A stretch of 64,000 bases of DNA from VFMC01 sp044238435. GTDB taxonomy: Bacteria > Actinomycetota > Acidimicrobiia > Acidimicrobiales > Ilumatobacteraceae. The notes below the pieces were generated by a model that was not told where the DNA came from, ran no database searches, and worked only from the letters and a program-made list of their open reading frames with translations. The stretch is from positions 1-64,000 of the forward strand of contig JBIIDH010000001.1 in NCBI GenBank assembly GCA_044238435.1. The letters run 5' to 3'. Both the position numbers and the translations under genes were made by a program. This document shows, in pieces, positions 16,980 to 25,396 of the stretch; position 1 is the stretch's first letter; each line of letters starts with the position of its first letter.

Positions 16980-18121
16980 ACCCGACGCAGCCCGCCGGAG
17001 CGCTGGCCGCCGTGAGGCGTGCCCTCGTGGCGGCCGAGCAGCAGGGCTACGACGACGCCTGGTCGCTGCCGCACGAGGCCTACACCGATACCGACCTCCT
17101 GGCCGTCGAGCAGTTGGAACTGTTCGGCCAGGAGTGGGTGTGCATCGGTCGGGGCGACGAGATCGCCCACGTGGGCGACACGATGCCGTTCCAGCTCTGC
17201 GACGAGCCGCTCGTCGCAGTGCGCGGCGACGACGGTCGGGTTCGTGTGCTGTCGAACGTGTGCCGTCACCGCGGTGCCATCGTCGTGCCCGAACGCAGCC
17301 AGGGGTCGCATCTGCTGTGCCCCTACCACCACTGGTCGTACGACCTCGACGGGGCGCTGGCCCGCGCCCCGCGCCTCGACGAGCACACTGCGTTCGAGCC
17401 AGCCGCCTGCCGCCTGCCGGAGGTGGCCTGCGAGGAGTGGCTCGGGTTCCTGTTCGTGTCGCTGGCCGACCGACCAGCGCCCCTGGCGCCCCGTCTGGCC
17501 GGGCTCGAAGCGCTCGTCGGTAACTACCACCTCGAACAGATGACCACCCGCTTCGTGGCCGACGAGGTGTGGCCCACCAACTGGAAGTGCTTCGTCGAGA
17601 ACTTCATGGAGGGCTACCACCTCACCCCGCTGCACCGAACCACTCTGCACCCGGTGAACCCCACCCGACTGTGCCGGCACTACGAACCCGGCGACGCCTA
17701 TTTCGGCTATCACGCCGGGTTCTCGCCCGATCTGCCGCGCAGCGAGCGCGGCCATCCAGACCTGTCGCCCGCAGAGGTCGACAACTGCGTGATGTTCGCC
17801 ATCCCGCCCGGCCTGGTGTCGGGGTGCGCGGGCGACTACAGCTCGTTCATCTGCATCCAGCCCGAGAGCGTCGACCGGGTGCGGTTGAAGATGGGGCTGC
17901 AGTTCTTCGGCGAGCACTGGACCGACGAACTGGTCGAGCACGCCGCGGTGCTGTTCCAGGAGACGAACGCCGAGGACCGCGTGGTGCTCGAGGGCATCAC
18001 CCGGGCCTATCGGTCACGGCACCATCGGCCGGGGCCACTCGCCCCGGCCGCGTTCGAAGGACCGATCCACGACTTCCACCGGTACCTGGCCAGGCGGCTG
18101 GTACCGGCGCTGGGCGCCTGA
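16976..18121 (+). CDS. Rieske non-heme iron oxygenase alpha subunit (choline/betaine/carnitine monooxygenase type)
   Basis: 381-aa ring-hydroxylating-type oxygenase. The Rieske centre is CRHRGAIV and, 17-18 residues on, CPYHHW. The mononuclear iron site is NFMEGYHLTPLH with a distal Asp in NAEDR. Proteins of this subclass cleave quaternary amines, for example glycine betaine to dimethylglycine plus formaldehyde. GTG overlaps the upstream stop. No reductase subunit is encoded nearby. The stop codon abuts, head to head, that of the dimethylglycine-dehydrogenase-like gene. Substrate assignment rests on context. Confidence 0.88.
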   Translation: MNPTQPAGALAAVRRALVAAEQQGYDDAWSLPHEAYTDTDLLAVEQLELFGQEWVCIGRGDEIAHVGDTMPFQLCDEPLVAVRGDDGRVRVLSNVCRHRGAIVVPERSQGSHLLCPYHHWSYDLDGALARAPRLDEHTAFEPAACRLPEVACEEWLGFLFVSLADRPAPLAPRLAGLEALVGNYHLEQMTTRFVADEVWPTNWKCFVENFMEGYHLTPLHRTTLHPVNPTRLCRHYEPGDAYFGYHAGFSPDLPRSERGHPDLSPAEVDNCVMFAIPPGLVSGCAGDYSSFICIQPESVDRVRLKMGLQFFGEHWTDELVEHAAVLFQETNAEDRVVLEGITRAYRSRHHRPGPLAPAAFEGPIHDFHRYLARRLVPALGA

Positions 18122-18129
18122 TCAGGCGC
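18114..18129. terminator. Perfect palindrome spanning two abutting stop codons
   Basis: GCGCCTGATCAGGCGC is a 16-bp palindrome containing the TGA of both convergent genes. As RNA it could form a 5-bp stem with a 6-nt loop in either direction. A weak bidirectional terminator is possible. Confidence 0.35.
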
Positions 18130-20581
18130 GCATCCGCAGGCCCTCGGGGTCGAGCACCGGCTCGTGCTGCAGCGTCGCCGGGCGACGACGGCCCATGATC
18201 TCGATCTCGAAGCCCGATTCGGCCGTAGCGATCTCGGTGGGGACGTAGCCGAGGGCCAGCGACACCGCCGAGTAGTGGGCGTAGCCGCCACTGGTGATCC
18301 AGCCGACCACCTCGCCGTTGTGCCACACCGGCTCGTCGCCGATCACGTCGGCGGGGGCATCGGGGTCGACCTCGACACGGAACATGACGAGCTTGCGCTT
18401 CGGGCCGCCGGCGGCGATCTCGGCCTCGACGGCTGCACGTCCGATGAACTCGTGGTCGAACTTCAGCGAACGGTCCATGCCGGCCTCGAGCGGCGTGTAG
18501 ATGGGCCGGTACTCGCGGTACCAGGTGCCGAAGTTCTTCTCGAGACGCATCGTGATGAGCGCTCGGAAGCCGAACAGGCGCATGTCGAACTCCTGGCCGG
18601 CCTCCCAGATGAGGTCGAACAGGTAGCGCTGGTACTCGGGCTCCATCCAGATCTCGTAGCCGAGATCGCCCGAGTAGGTCATCCGGCTCAGCCACACCGG
18701 CGCCATGCCGAGGTTCACCTTGCGGAACGCCATGAACGGGAAGTCCTTCGTGGCGAGCGAGGTGTCGGTGAGCTTCTGGAGCACATCGCGCGACAGCGGA
18801 CCAGCCACGGTGAGGCCCACCATCGACAGACGGAGGTTCTCGAAGCGGATGGGGCTGCCTTCGGGCAGGTGCGAGAGGAACCACCGCGGGTGGTGCACCT
18901 CGGCGGCCTGCGAGCCGAACAGGAAGAACTCGTCGTCGCCGATGCGGCTGACCGAGAACTCGCCCTCGATACGACCCTGCGGGTTCAGCATCGCAGTGAG
19001 GTTGGTGCGGCCGATCTTCGGCAGGCTGTTGGTGAACAGACCCTGCAGCCACTCGGCTGCGCCGGGGCCACTCACCTTGTACTTGGCGAAGTTCGAGGCC
19101 TCGCTGAAGCCCACCCGCTCGCGCACCGCACGGCTCTCCTCGGCCACCACGTCGAACGCGTTCGAACGCAGGAAGGTGATGTTCTCGACCGGCTCGAGGC
19201 CCGGCTTCTGGAACCACAGCGGGTGCTCGAGACCCATCGCCGCGCCCCACACCGCATTGTGCGCGGTGAGACGGTCGTAGATGGGGGTGGTGAGCAGCGG
19301 ACGTGCCGCCGGCAGTTCCTCGTTCGGGAAGGTGATGCGGAAGCGCCGCGAGTAGTTCTCGCGCACTTTCGAGTTGGTGTATGCGAGGGTGGCGAAGTCG
19401 CCGTAGCGGGCCACGTCCATGCCCCAGATGTCGGCACCCGGGTCGCCGTTCACCATCCACTCGGCGAGGCTGAGGCCCACGCCACCGCCCTGCGACAGAC
19501 CGGCCATCACGGCGCACGCCGACCACATGCCGCGCATGCCCTTGATGGGGCCCACCAGCGGGTTGCCGTCGGGGCTGAACGTGAACGGCCCGTTCACGAA
19601 CCGCTGGATACCGGCGCGGCCGACGGCGGGGAAGTGCTCGAAGGCCCGCTCGAGCTCGGGCGAGATGCGGTCGAGGTCGTGGGGGAGCAGCTGCGAGACG
19701 AAGTCCCACGGGGTCTGCTTGGCCGACCACACCCGGTTCTCCTGCTCGTAGGTGCCGAGCAGGATGCTCTGGCCCTCCTGGCGGGCGTAGATCTCGCCGG
19801 CGAAGTCGATCATGTGGGGCAGTTCGCGGCCGTGCGTCTGGTTGTACTCGATCACCTCGGGCATCGGCTCGGTCATCAGGTAGTGGTGCTCCATCGCCAG
19901 CACCGGCAGCTCCAAGCCGCACATCCGGCCCACTTCACGGGCCCACAGACCGCCGGCGTTCACGACGTGCTCGGTGTGGATGACACCCTTGTCGTCGCCG
20001 GTGTTCGGGTCGTAGCAGTGCACGTCCCAGGTGCCGTCCTGACGCTGGGTGAGCTTGTTCACCCAGGTGTGCTGGTAGGTCTCGGCGCCGCGGTTGCGGG
20101 CGCAGATGAGGTACGCGTTGGTCACGCCGGTGGGGTCGACGCTGCCCTCGTCCTCGTCGTACATCGCGCCGACGAAGAAGCGCTCCTCGAGCAGCGGGTT
20201 CAGCTCCTTGGCCTCCTTCATCGACATCATCTCGGTCTTCATGCCGAGGTAGCGGCCGCGGGCGTGCGCCATGCGCAGCCAGTCGAGGCGCTCGGGCGTG
20301 TCGGCCAGCTGCAGGCCGCCGGGCAGGTGGATGCCGCAGTTCTGGCCGCTCTCGGCCTCGATCTCGCGGTACAGGTTCACCGTGTACTGCTGCAGGCGGG
20401 CCACGTTGGGGTCGCCGTTCAGCGTGTGCATGCCACCTGCGGCATGCCACGTGCTGCCCGAGGTGTACGTCGCCTTCTCGACGAGAACGACATCGGACCA
20501 GCCGGCCTTGGTGAGGTGGTACAGCACGCTGGCGCCGACCACACCTCCACCGATGACGACGACCTGGGTTGAGGTTTTCAT
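18122..20581 (-). CDS. Dimethylglycine dehydrogenase-like FAD-dependent protein
   Basis: 819-aa two-half flavoprotein. The N-terminal DAO domain begins VVVIGGGVVGASVLYHL (about residues 7-23) and carries TSGSTWHAAGG (about residues 40-50), where the His is the covalent FAD site in dimethylglycine and sarcosine dehydrogenases. The C-terminal half is a GcvT-type folate-binding aminomethyltransferase domain (MTYSGDLGYEIW; LITMRLEKNFG). It should demethylate dimethylglycine or a related N-methyl amine. ATG 20581 has a GGAG site; it lies 58 nt behind the MttB-family gene, probably in one transcript. Confidence 0.9.
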   Translation of the reverse strand: MKTSTQVVVIGGGVVGASVLYHLTKAGWSDVVLVEKATYTSGSTWHAAGGMHTLNGDPNVARLQQYTVNLYREIEAESGQNCGIHLPGGLQLADTPERLDWLRMAHARGRYLGMKTEMMSMKEAKELNPLLEERFFVGAMYDEDEGSVDPTGVTNAYLICARNRGAETYQHTWVNKLTQRQDGTWDVHCYDPNTGDDKGVIHTEHVVNAGGLWAREVGRMCGLELPVLAMEHHYLMTEPMPEVIEYNQTHGRELPHMIDFAGEIYARQEGQSILLGTYEQENRVWSAKQTPWDFVSQLLPHDLDRISPELERAFEHFPAVGRAGIQRFVNGPFTFSPDGNPLVGPIKGMRGMWSACAVMAGLSQGGGVGLSLAEWMVNGDPGADIWGMDVARYGDFATLAYTNSKVRENYSRRFRITFPNEELPAARPLLTTPIYDRLTAHNAVWGAAMGLEHPLWFQKPGLEPVENITFLRSNAFDVVAEESRAVRERVGFSEASNFAKYKVSGPGAAEWLQGLFTNSLPKIGRTNLTAMLNPQGRIEGEFSVSRIGDDEFFLFGSQAAEVHHPRWFLSHLPEGSPIRFENLRLSMVGLTVAGPLSRDVLQKLTDTSLATKDFPFMAFRKVNLGMAPVWLSRMTYSGDLGYEIWMEPEYQRYLFDLIWEAGQEFDMRLFGFRALITMRLEKNFGTWYREYRPIYTPLEAGMDRSLKFDHEFIGRAAVEAEIAAGGPKRKLVMFRVEVDPDAPADVIGDEPVWHNGEVVGWITSGGYAHYSAVSLALGYVPTEIATAESGFEIEIMGRRRPATLQHEPVLDPEGLRMRA

Positions 20582-20639
20582 GCGGTACTCCTGGACTGAA
20601 AGGTTGCTGAGCTGGAATGGAACGAGTGAGAGGGACCGG

Positions 20640-22226
20640 TCAGTAGTCGGTGGCGACGCCGCCCTCGGCGACGCGCCGGGCGAGGAACTCGTCGAGTTCC
20701 TGGCGGCGGTCGGCGGGCATGGCGGGCGGCTCGTAGGCGTCGAGGAACTTGGCGGCGAGCTGCTTGGCCTTGCCGTCGGCGGTGGGCGAGCCGGCTTCCT
20801 CCCAGCTCTCGTAGTTGCGCCAGTCGCTGAGGAACGGTCGATAGAAGGCGTCGCGGAACCGGGCCTGAGTGTGCGCCGTACCGAAGAAGTGGCCACCCGG
20901 CCCGACCTCTTCGATGGTGTCGATGGCGAGCGTGTCGGCATCGACGATGACGGGCTCCATCATCTTGGTGACCATCTGCAACAGGTCGGCGTCGAGCACC
21001 ATCTTCTCGAGGCTCGAGTGGAGGCCACCCTCCATCCAGCCAGCGCCGTGCATCATGAAGTTCACGCCACCCATGACGGCGCCCCACAGCGCGAACACGC
21101 TTTCGTAGGCGGCCTGGGCGTCGAGCGCGTTGGCTGCACAGACGTTCGAGCTGCGGTACGGGATGCCGTAGCGGCGGGCCAACTGGCCGCCGATCATGGC
21201 GGTGCGCACGTACTCGGGGGTGCCGAACGCCGGCGCGCCGCTCTGCATGTCGACGTTCGAGGTGAACCCTCCGTACATCGCCGGCGCGCCAGGGTTGACG
21301 ATCTGCAGGAAGGCGATACCCGCCAGGGCTTCGGCGTTCTGCTGCGCCAGCGCGCCGGCCAGCGTGATGGGAGCCATGGCGCCGGCGAGGGTGAACGGGG
21401 TGACCACGACGGGCTGGTTGTGGAGGGCGAACTCGATCATGCCCTGTGCCATCGGGATGTCGAGACGCAGCGGCGAGTTGGTGTTCACCACGGTGATGAG
21501 TGACGGCTCGCGGTCGATGGTGGCCTGGTCGACACCGCGGGCGATGCGCACCATCTCGATGCAGTCGATGTTGCGCTGGCGACCGAGGCTGTAGCAGTAC
21601 ATGCCCTTGTCGGTCATCGTGAGGATGTCGTGCGAGGCCTCGAGATGGCGTACCGAGTGGTGGATGTCGATCGGTTCCACCGGGTAGCCCGGCACGTAGT
21701 GGATGACGTTCAGCATCTGCGCCAGCTTCAGCAGGTCGCGGAAGCCTTCGCGGTCGCCGGTGCGGCGCACGCCGTTGCGGTCGATGTAGTGCGGGGTGCT
21801 GGCCACCGTGCCGAACGTGAGCCAGCGGCCGCCGATGCGCACGTTGTGGTCGGGGTTCCAGCTGTGCAGGGTGTACTCGCTGGGTGCCGTGGTGATGGCC
21901 GACTCGATCAGTTCACGGGGGAAGCGCACCCGGTGGTTGCTCTCGTCGACATCGGCGCCGGCAGCCTTCATGATGCTGCGCGACTCGGGGCACATGAACT
22001 CCATGCCGATGCGTTCGAGGATGGTGAGCGAGGCCTGGTGGATCGACTCGAGCTCGTCGGCCGACACCACCTCGGTGTGGTTGAGTCGCATCTGCGGCTG
22101 CTTGAAGGGCAACTGCTCGGGCAGCCGGGAACGGGTGCCCTCGGCGCGGTCGCGGCCACGCCGACGAGCGGGAGTTCCGCCGTCTGGTCCGCTGGTGGGG
22201 CCGGTGTCGGAAGCGGTGTCGGTCAC
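20640..22226 (-). CDS. MttB-superfamily methyltransferase (non-pyrrolysine)
   Basis: About 528 aa, homologous to trimethylamine:corrinoid methyltransferase MttB but with no in-frame TAG, so it belongs to the non-Pyl group that includes glycine betaine methyltransferase MtgB. Landmarks: RLNHTEVVSADELESIHQA near the start, VVTPFTLAGAMAP in the middle and PYRSSNVCAANALDAQAAYES in the region where true MttB has pyrrolysine. GTG 22226 was chosen because a TAGTGT -10 (22240-22235) ends 8 nt upstream; ATG 22256 is an alternative but overlaps the shared promoter element. No corrinoid protein is encoded nearby. Confidence 0.9.
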   Translation of the reverse strand: MTDTASDTGPTSGPDGGTPARRRGRDRAEGTRSRLPEQLPFKQPQMRLNHTEVVSADELESIHQASLTILERIGMEFMCPESRSIMKAAGADVDESNHRVRFPRELIESAITTAPSEYTLHSWNPDHNVRIGGRWLTFGTVASTPHYIDRNGVRRTGDREGFRDLLKLAQMLNVIHYVPGYPVEPIDIHHSVRHLEASHDILTMTDKGMYCYSLGRQRNIDCIEMVRIARGVDQATIDREPSLITVVNTNSPLRLDIPMAQGMIEFALHNQPVVVTPFTLAGAMAPITLAGALAQQNAEALAGIAFLQIVNPGAPAMYGGFTSNVDMQSGAPAFGTPEYVRTAMIGGQLARRYGIPYRSSNVCAANALDAQAAYESVFALWGAVMGGVNFMMHGAGWMEGGLHSSLEKMVLDADLLQMVTKMMEPVIVDADTLAIDTIEEVGPGGHFFGTAHTQARFRDAFYRPFLSDWRNYESWEEAGSPTADGKAKQLAAKFLDAYEPPAMPADRRQELDEFLARRVAEGGVATDY

Positions 22227-22234
22227 GAGATCCG

Positions 22235-22266
22235 ACACTACACCGCCCGACGGCATTCCTTGTACG
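22235..22266 (-). promoter_or_regulatory. Promoter of the MttB-family gene with CGTACAAGGAAT element
   Basis: CGTACAAGGAAT (minus strand, 22266-22255) lies 14 nt before TAGTGT (22240-22235), the same arrangement as at soxA. It implies co-regulation of the MttB/dimethylglycine-dehydrogenase operon with sarcosine oxidase. Confidence 0.5.
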
Positions 22267-22321
22267 GTTGTCTCGCGAATGGCCGAGCCGGCCGCGTGTC
22301 GTGGAGGAGAGGGGCCGAGCC

Positions 22322-23491
22322 GTGAGCACGATCGTCGCCATCGACATCACCCACCACCAACTGGTGCTCGACCCACCGTTCCCGGCGTCGTGGGATCCGC
22401 AGCCCCGCACGCGGTTCCCCGCCACGATCGTGCGGGTCCGCGACAGCGAGGGTCGGGTGGGCGTGGGCTCGGGCGATGCGATGTACGGCTTCGCCGACTA
22501 CGCCCGCTGGTTCCTGGGCGAGGACCCGCTCGATCTCCAGCAGCACGCGGCCTGCCTGGCCAACGTGGGCTTCCATGCCGGTCGCCCGTGGCCGCTCGAC
22601 GTGGCCCTGTGGGATCTCGCCGGTCAGATCCGCGAGCAGCCGGTGTGGTCGATGCTCGGTGGACGATCGCCCCGGCTGCGGGTATACGCCTCCACCGCAG
22701 TGCACAGGCCGGTGGCGGCGATGGTGGAGGTGGCCCGACGACTCGTCGACGAGGGCTTCGACGCGATGAAGGTGCGGTTCGGTCGAGCGTCGCTGGCCGA
22801 CGACCTGGCCGTCGTGCGCGCGGTTCGAGATGCGGTCGGGCTGGCGCTGACCCTCATGGTCGACTGCAACCAGGGGTGGCGCATGCCGTGGGACACCCAG
22901 GCCCCCTGGCATCTCGACCAGGCCACCGAGGTGGCGCTGGCCCTGCAGCGCGAGGGCGTGTACTGGATGGAGGAACCGCTGCACCGCGGCGACTACGGCG
23001 CGATGAGCGAACTGCGGCGGCGGGTGCGCGAGGCGGCCATCGGTGAGGCACCGATGCTGATCGCCGGCGGCGAGATGACACGTGAGCCGTACGAGTTCGA
23101 CGAGTTGCTGCGACGCGATTGCCTCGACGTGTTCCAGCCGGACGTGGTGTGCACGCAGGGGTTCGCTGCACTCGCCTCGCTGGGGCGCCGCGTGGTGGCC
23201 GACGGCAAGGTGTTCACGCCGCACACGTGGGGTAACGGCATCGGGGTGCTGGCCAACCTCCATCTGACGGCCGGGTCGGTGGGCCACGAGGGGTCGCGGT
23301 GGGTGGAGTTCCCGCTCGACCCACCGGAATGGAGTATCGAGCGACGCGACTACCCGCTCGAATCTCCGATCACTGCAGAGCGCGGTGAACAGGGCATGTG
23401 GGTCGAGCTCGGCGAGCGACCCGGTCTCGGCATCGACCTCGACGAACAGCGCCTCGCGGCCACCGCCAGTGCCTCGGCCACCTTCTCCTGA
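22322..23491 (+). CDS. Mandelate racemase/muconate lactonizing enzyme family protein
   Basis: 389-aa enolase-superfamily enzyme. An N-terminal capping domain is followed by a TIM barrel with KVRFG (catalytic Lys strand), DCNQGW, WMEEP and GGEM as successive metal-ligand strands, and HTWG as the late catalytic His. This is the mandelate-racemase subgroup, mostly acid-sugar dehydratases or racemases. The substrate is not predictable. GTG 22322 was chosen for the GGAGGAGAGG stretch upstream. It diverges from the MttB-family gene, with 95 nt between the starts. Confidence 0.85.
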   Translation: MSTIVAIDITHHQLVLDPPFPASWDPQPRTRFPATIVRVRDSEGRVGVGSGDAMYGFADYARWFLGEDPLDLQQHAACLANVGFHAGRPWPLDVALWDLAGQIREQPVWSMLGGRSPRLRVYASTAVHRPVAAMVEVARRLVDEGFDAMKVRFGRASLADDLAVVRAVRDAVGLALTLMVDCNQGWRMPWDTQAPWHLDQATEVALALQREGVYWMEEPLHRGDYGAMSELRRRVREAAIGEAPMLIAGGEMTREPYEFDELLRRDCLDVFQPDVVCTQGFAALASLGRRVVADGKVFTPHTWGNGIGVLANLHLTAGSVGHEGSRWVEFPLDPPEWSIERRDYPLESPITAERGEQGMWVELGERPGLGIDLDEQRLAATASASATFS

Positions 23492-23504
23492 CCGTCGGCC
23501 TGGT

Positions 23505-23510
23505 TAGCCT
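23505..23510 (+). promoter_or_regulatory. -10 hexamer of a leaderless gene
   Basis: TAGCCT, 7 nt before GTG 23518. It lies in the 26-nt gap behind the first enolase-family gene. Confidence 0.45.
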
Positions 23511-23517
23511 CCACACC

Positions 23518-24684
23518 GTGTCCACCATCGCCAGCATCGTCGCCACCCCGGTCAACGTGCCGATGGTGGCGCCCTACCGGTTCTCGTTCGGCACTCTCGC
23601 CAGCTTCACCACCACCATCGTCGAGGTCACCGACAGTGACGGGGTCACCGGCATCGGCGAGACCCCGCACGGCGACCTCTCGGGCCTGATCTCCTCGATG
23701 GGCGCGCAGCTCGCCGGTTGCTCGGTCGACGACCTGAACGGGTGCGAAGCCCGGTGTGTGGCCCGCACCGGCTTCAGCCTGTGGGACGACTCGGCCAACG
23801 AGCGGCGGGCGTTCGGCGGCATCGAGATGGCGCTGTGGGACCTGCGGGCCAAGCGTGCCGGTGTTCCGCTGGTCGACCTGCTCGGTGGCCGAGTGCGCGA
23901 CAGCGTGGCGTTCACCGAGTACTTCGCGCTGCGCGTGGGCCGTGAGGAGACACCCGTCGACGTGGTGCGCTACTGCGAGCAGATCGCCGCCGATTTCGAC
24001 GCCCGGGTGTTCGAGGGCAAGCTCGGCGTGCTCGACGTGGAGACCGAGATGGCCATGGTGGCCGATCTGGTGCGGGCGCTCGGGCCGGGCCGGGTGCAGC
24101 GCCTCGATGCCAACGGCGTGTACACCGTGCCCACCGCTCGTCAGGTGGTGCGACGGCTCGCCGATCTGGGAGTGGGCTGGCTGGAAGACCCGTGCCGTAC
24201 CCACGACGAGACGGCCCGTCTACGCGCCGACGGGGCGCCGATCTCGTTCAGCACCCACCAGGTCGACCTCGCCCGCGCCGCCCGCGATGGCGTGCCCGAT
24301 GCCTTCTGCATCGACGCCACCGAGATGGGCGGCCTGCGACGCACGCAGGACTTCCTGCGCGCCTGCGCTGCGCTCGGCATCGACTTCTGGTGCTACAGCG
24401 GCGACGCCGGCGTGATGACCGCCGCCTACCTGCACCTCACCGCGGCGGAGGCATCGATGATCCGTCCGCACCAGAGCCTGTTCCGGTTCACCGCCGACGT
24501 GGTCGTCGAGCAGGGTCACTACTCGCCGAGGGGTGGTGTGCTGCCGGTGCCCGAGGCACCCGGCCTCGGTGTCACCATCGATCGGGCGGCCTTGGCTCGG
24601 CTCCATGAACGCTTCCGTGCCGAAGGGTCGATGGCGGCATCCGATGGCGACGGCGGGTACCGCCAGCAGTTCCGTCAGCAGTAG
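23518..24684 (+). CDS. Glucarate-dehydratase-like enolase-superfamily protein lacking the usual catalytic His
   Basis: 388 aa, enolase fold. It aligns best with glucarate dehydratase: FEGKLGVLD stands where that family has FKLKGGVL (so one of two Lys is Glu), LDANGVY and WLEDP supply two metal ligands, and STHQVDL and DATEMGGLRRTQDFLRAC match the later strands. The strand that normally ends in a catalytic HSN reads WCYSGDAG, so the His is absent. It may have a different reaction or be inactive. GTG start with a TAGCCT -10 at 23505. Substrate unknown. Confidence 0.75.
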   Translation: MSTIASIVATPVNVPMVAPYRFSFGTLASFTTTIVEVTDSDGVTGIGETPHGDLSGLISSMGAQLAGCSVDDLNGCEARCVARTGFSLWDDSANERRAFGGIEMALWDLRAKRAGVPLVDLLGGRVRDSVAFTEYFALRVGREETPVDVVRYCEQIAADFDARVFEGKLGVLDVETEMAMVADLVRALGPGRVQRLDANGVYTVPTARQVVRRLADLGVGWLEDPCRTHDETARLRADGAPISFSTHQVDLARAARDGVPDAFCIDATEMGGLRRTQDFLRACAALGIDFWCYSGDAGVMTAAYLHLTAAEASMIRPHQSLFRFTADVVVEQGHYSPRGGVLPVPEAPGLGVTIDRAALARLHERFRAEGSMAASDGDGGYRQQFRQQ

Positions 24685-24703
24685 CAGCACCCCAGCGCAG
24701 GGG

Positions 24704-24709
24704 TAGTGT
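24704..24709 (+). promoter_or_regulatory. -10 hexamer of a leaderless gene
   Basis: TAGTGT, 7 nt before the GTG start of the TetR-family gene. Confidence 0.5.
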
Positions 24710-24716
24710 TCCGGCC

Positions 24717-25331
24717 GTGGCGCGGACACCCGATCTCGAGCGTCGGCAGGAACTGCTCGACCGGATCGTCGATCACCTCGCCGAACACGGCCTCGCGCAG
24801 ACGACGTTGCGGCCACTCGCCGCCTCGCTCGGTGTCAGCATCAACCGCCTCGTGCACCATTTCGGTACCAAGGAGGAGCTGCTCGCCACGGCGTTGCGCC
24901 GCGGTGTCGAGCGGCAGAACGAGATCGAGGACGCGTGGATCGAGCGCGACCCGTCGATCTCGATGGCCGACATCTACCGCAAGTGGTGGAAGTGGATGAA
25001 CGCCAAACCGCAGAACCTGGCGCTCGTTCGACTCGGGTACGAGGCGGCTGCACTGAACACCACCGTCACCGGTCTCCCCGGCGACCTGCGCGCCGACCAG
25101 TTGGCGGTGTGGCGGCACTTCGTGGAGGAGAAGCTGCACCGCGAGGGCCTGCCCATGCCGCTCGCCCAGAGCGAGGCATCCATCCAGAAGGCCATCTTCA
25201 CCGGGTTGATCATCGACCTCGTGGCGTCGGGCGATCGCAAGCGACTCGGTGCAGCACTCGAGGTGTCGCTGCAGCGGCTCGAGGCGCTCATCGCCGCGGC
25301 CCGCGCCTCCACCGAACTGTCCGACACATAG
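24717..25331 (+). CDS. TetR-family transcriptional regulator
   Basis: 204 aa. The N-terminal helix-turn-helix reads TTLRPLAASLGVSINRLVHHFGTKEELL in two parts (about residues 29-56), close to the TetR consensus, and the rest is an all-helical ligand-binding domain. GTG start, leaderless. As a local repressor it may control the enolase-family genes upstream or the VOC gene downstream. No clear operator palindrome was identified in the gap before it. Confidence 0.9.
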   Translation: MARTPDLERRQELLDRIVDHLAEHGLAQTTLRPLAASLGVSINRLVHHFGTKEELLATALRRGVERQNEIEDAWIERDPSISMADIYRKWWKWMNAKPQNLALVRLGYEAAALNTTVTGLPGDLRADQLAVWRHFVEEKLHREGLPMPLAQSEASIQKAIFTGLIIDLVASGDRKRLGAALEVSLQRLEALIAAARASTELSDT

Positions 25332-25360
25332 CACCCTTGGTATGACGGTCAGACCACGAG

Positions 25361-25366
25361 TAGTGT
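25361..25366 (+). promoter_or_regulatory. -10 hexamer of the VOC gene
   Basis: TAGTGT with a leader of about 24 nt and an AAGGGAG ribosome-binding site before ATG 25397. Confidence 0.45.
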
Positions 25367-25396
25367 TCGCCGACACCTGCCGAACAAGGGAGTGAC

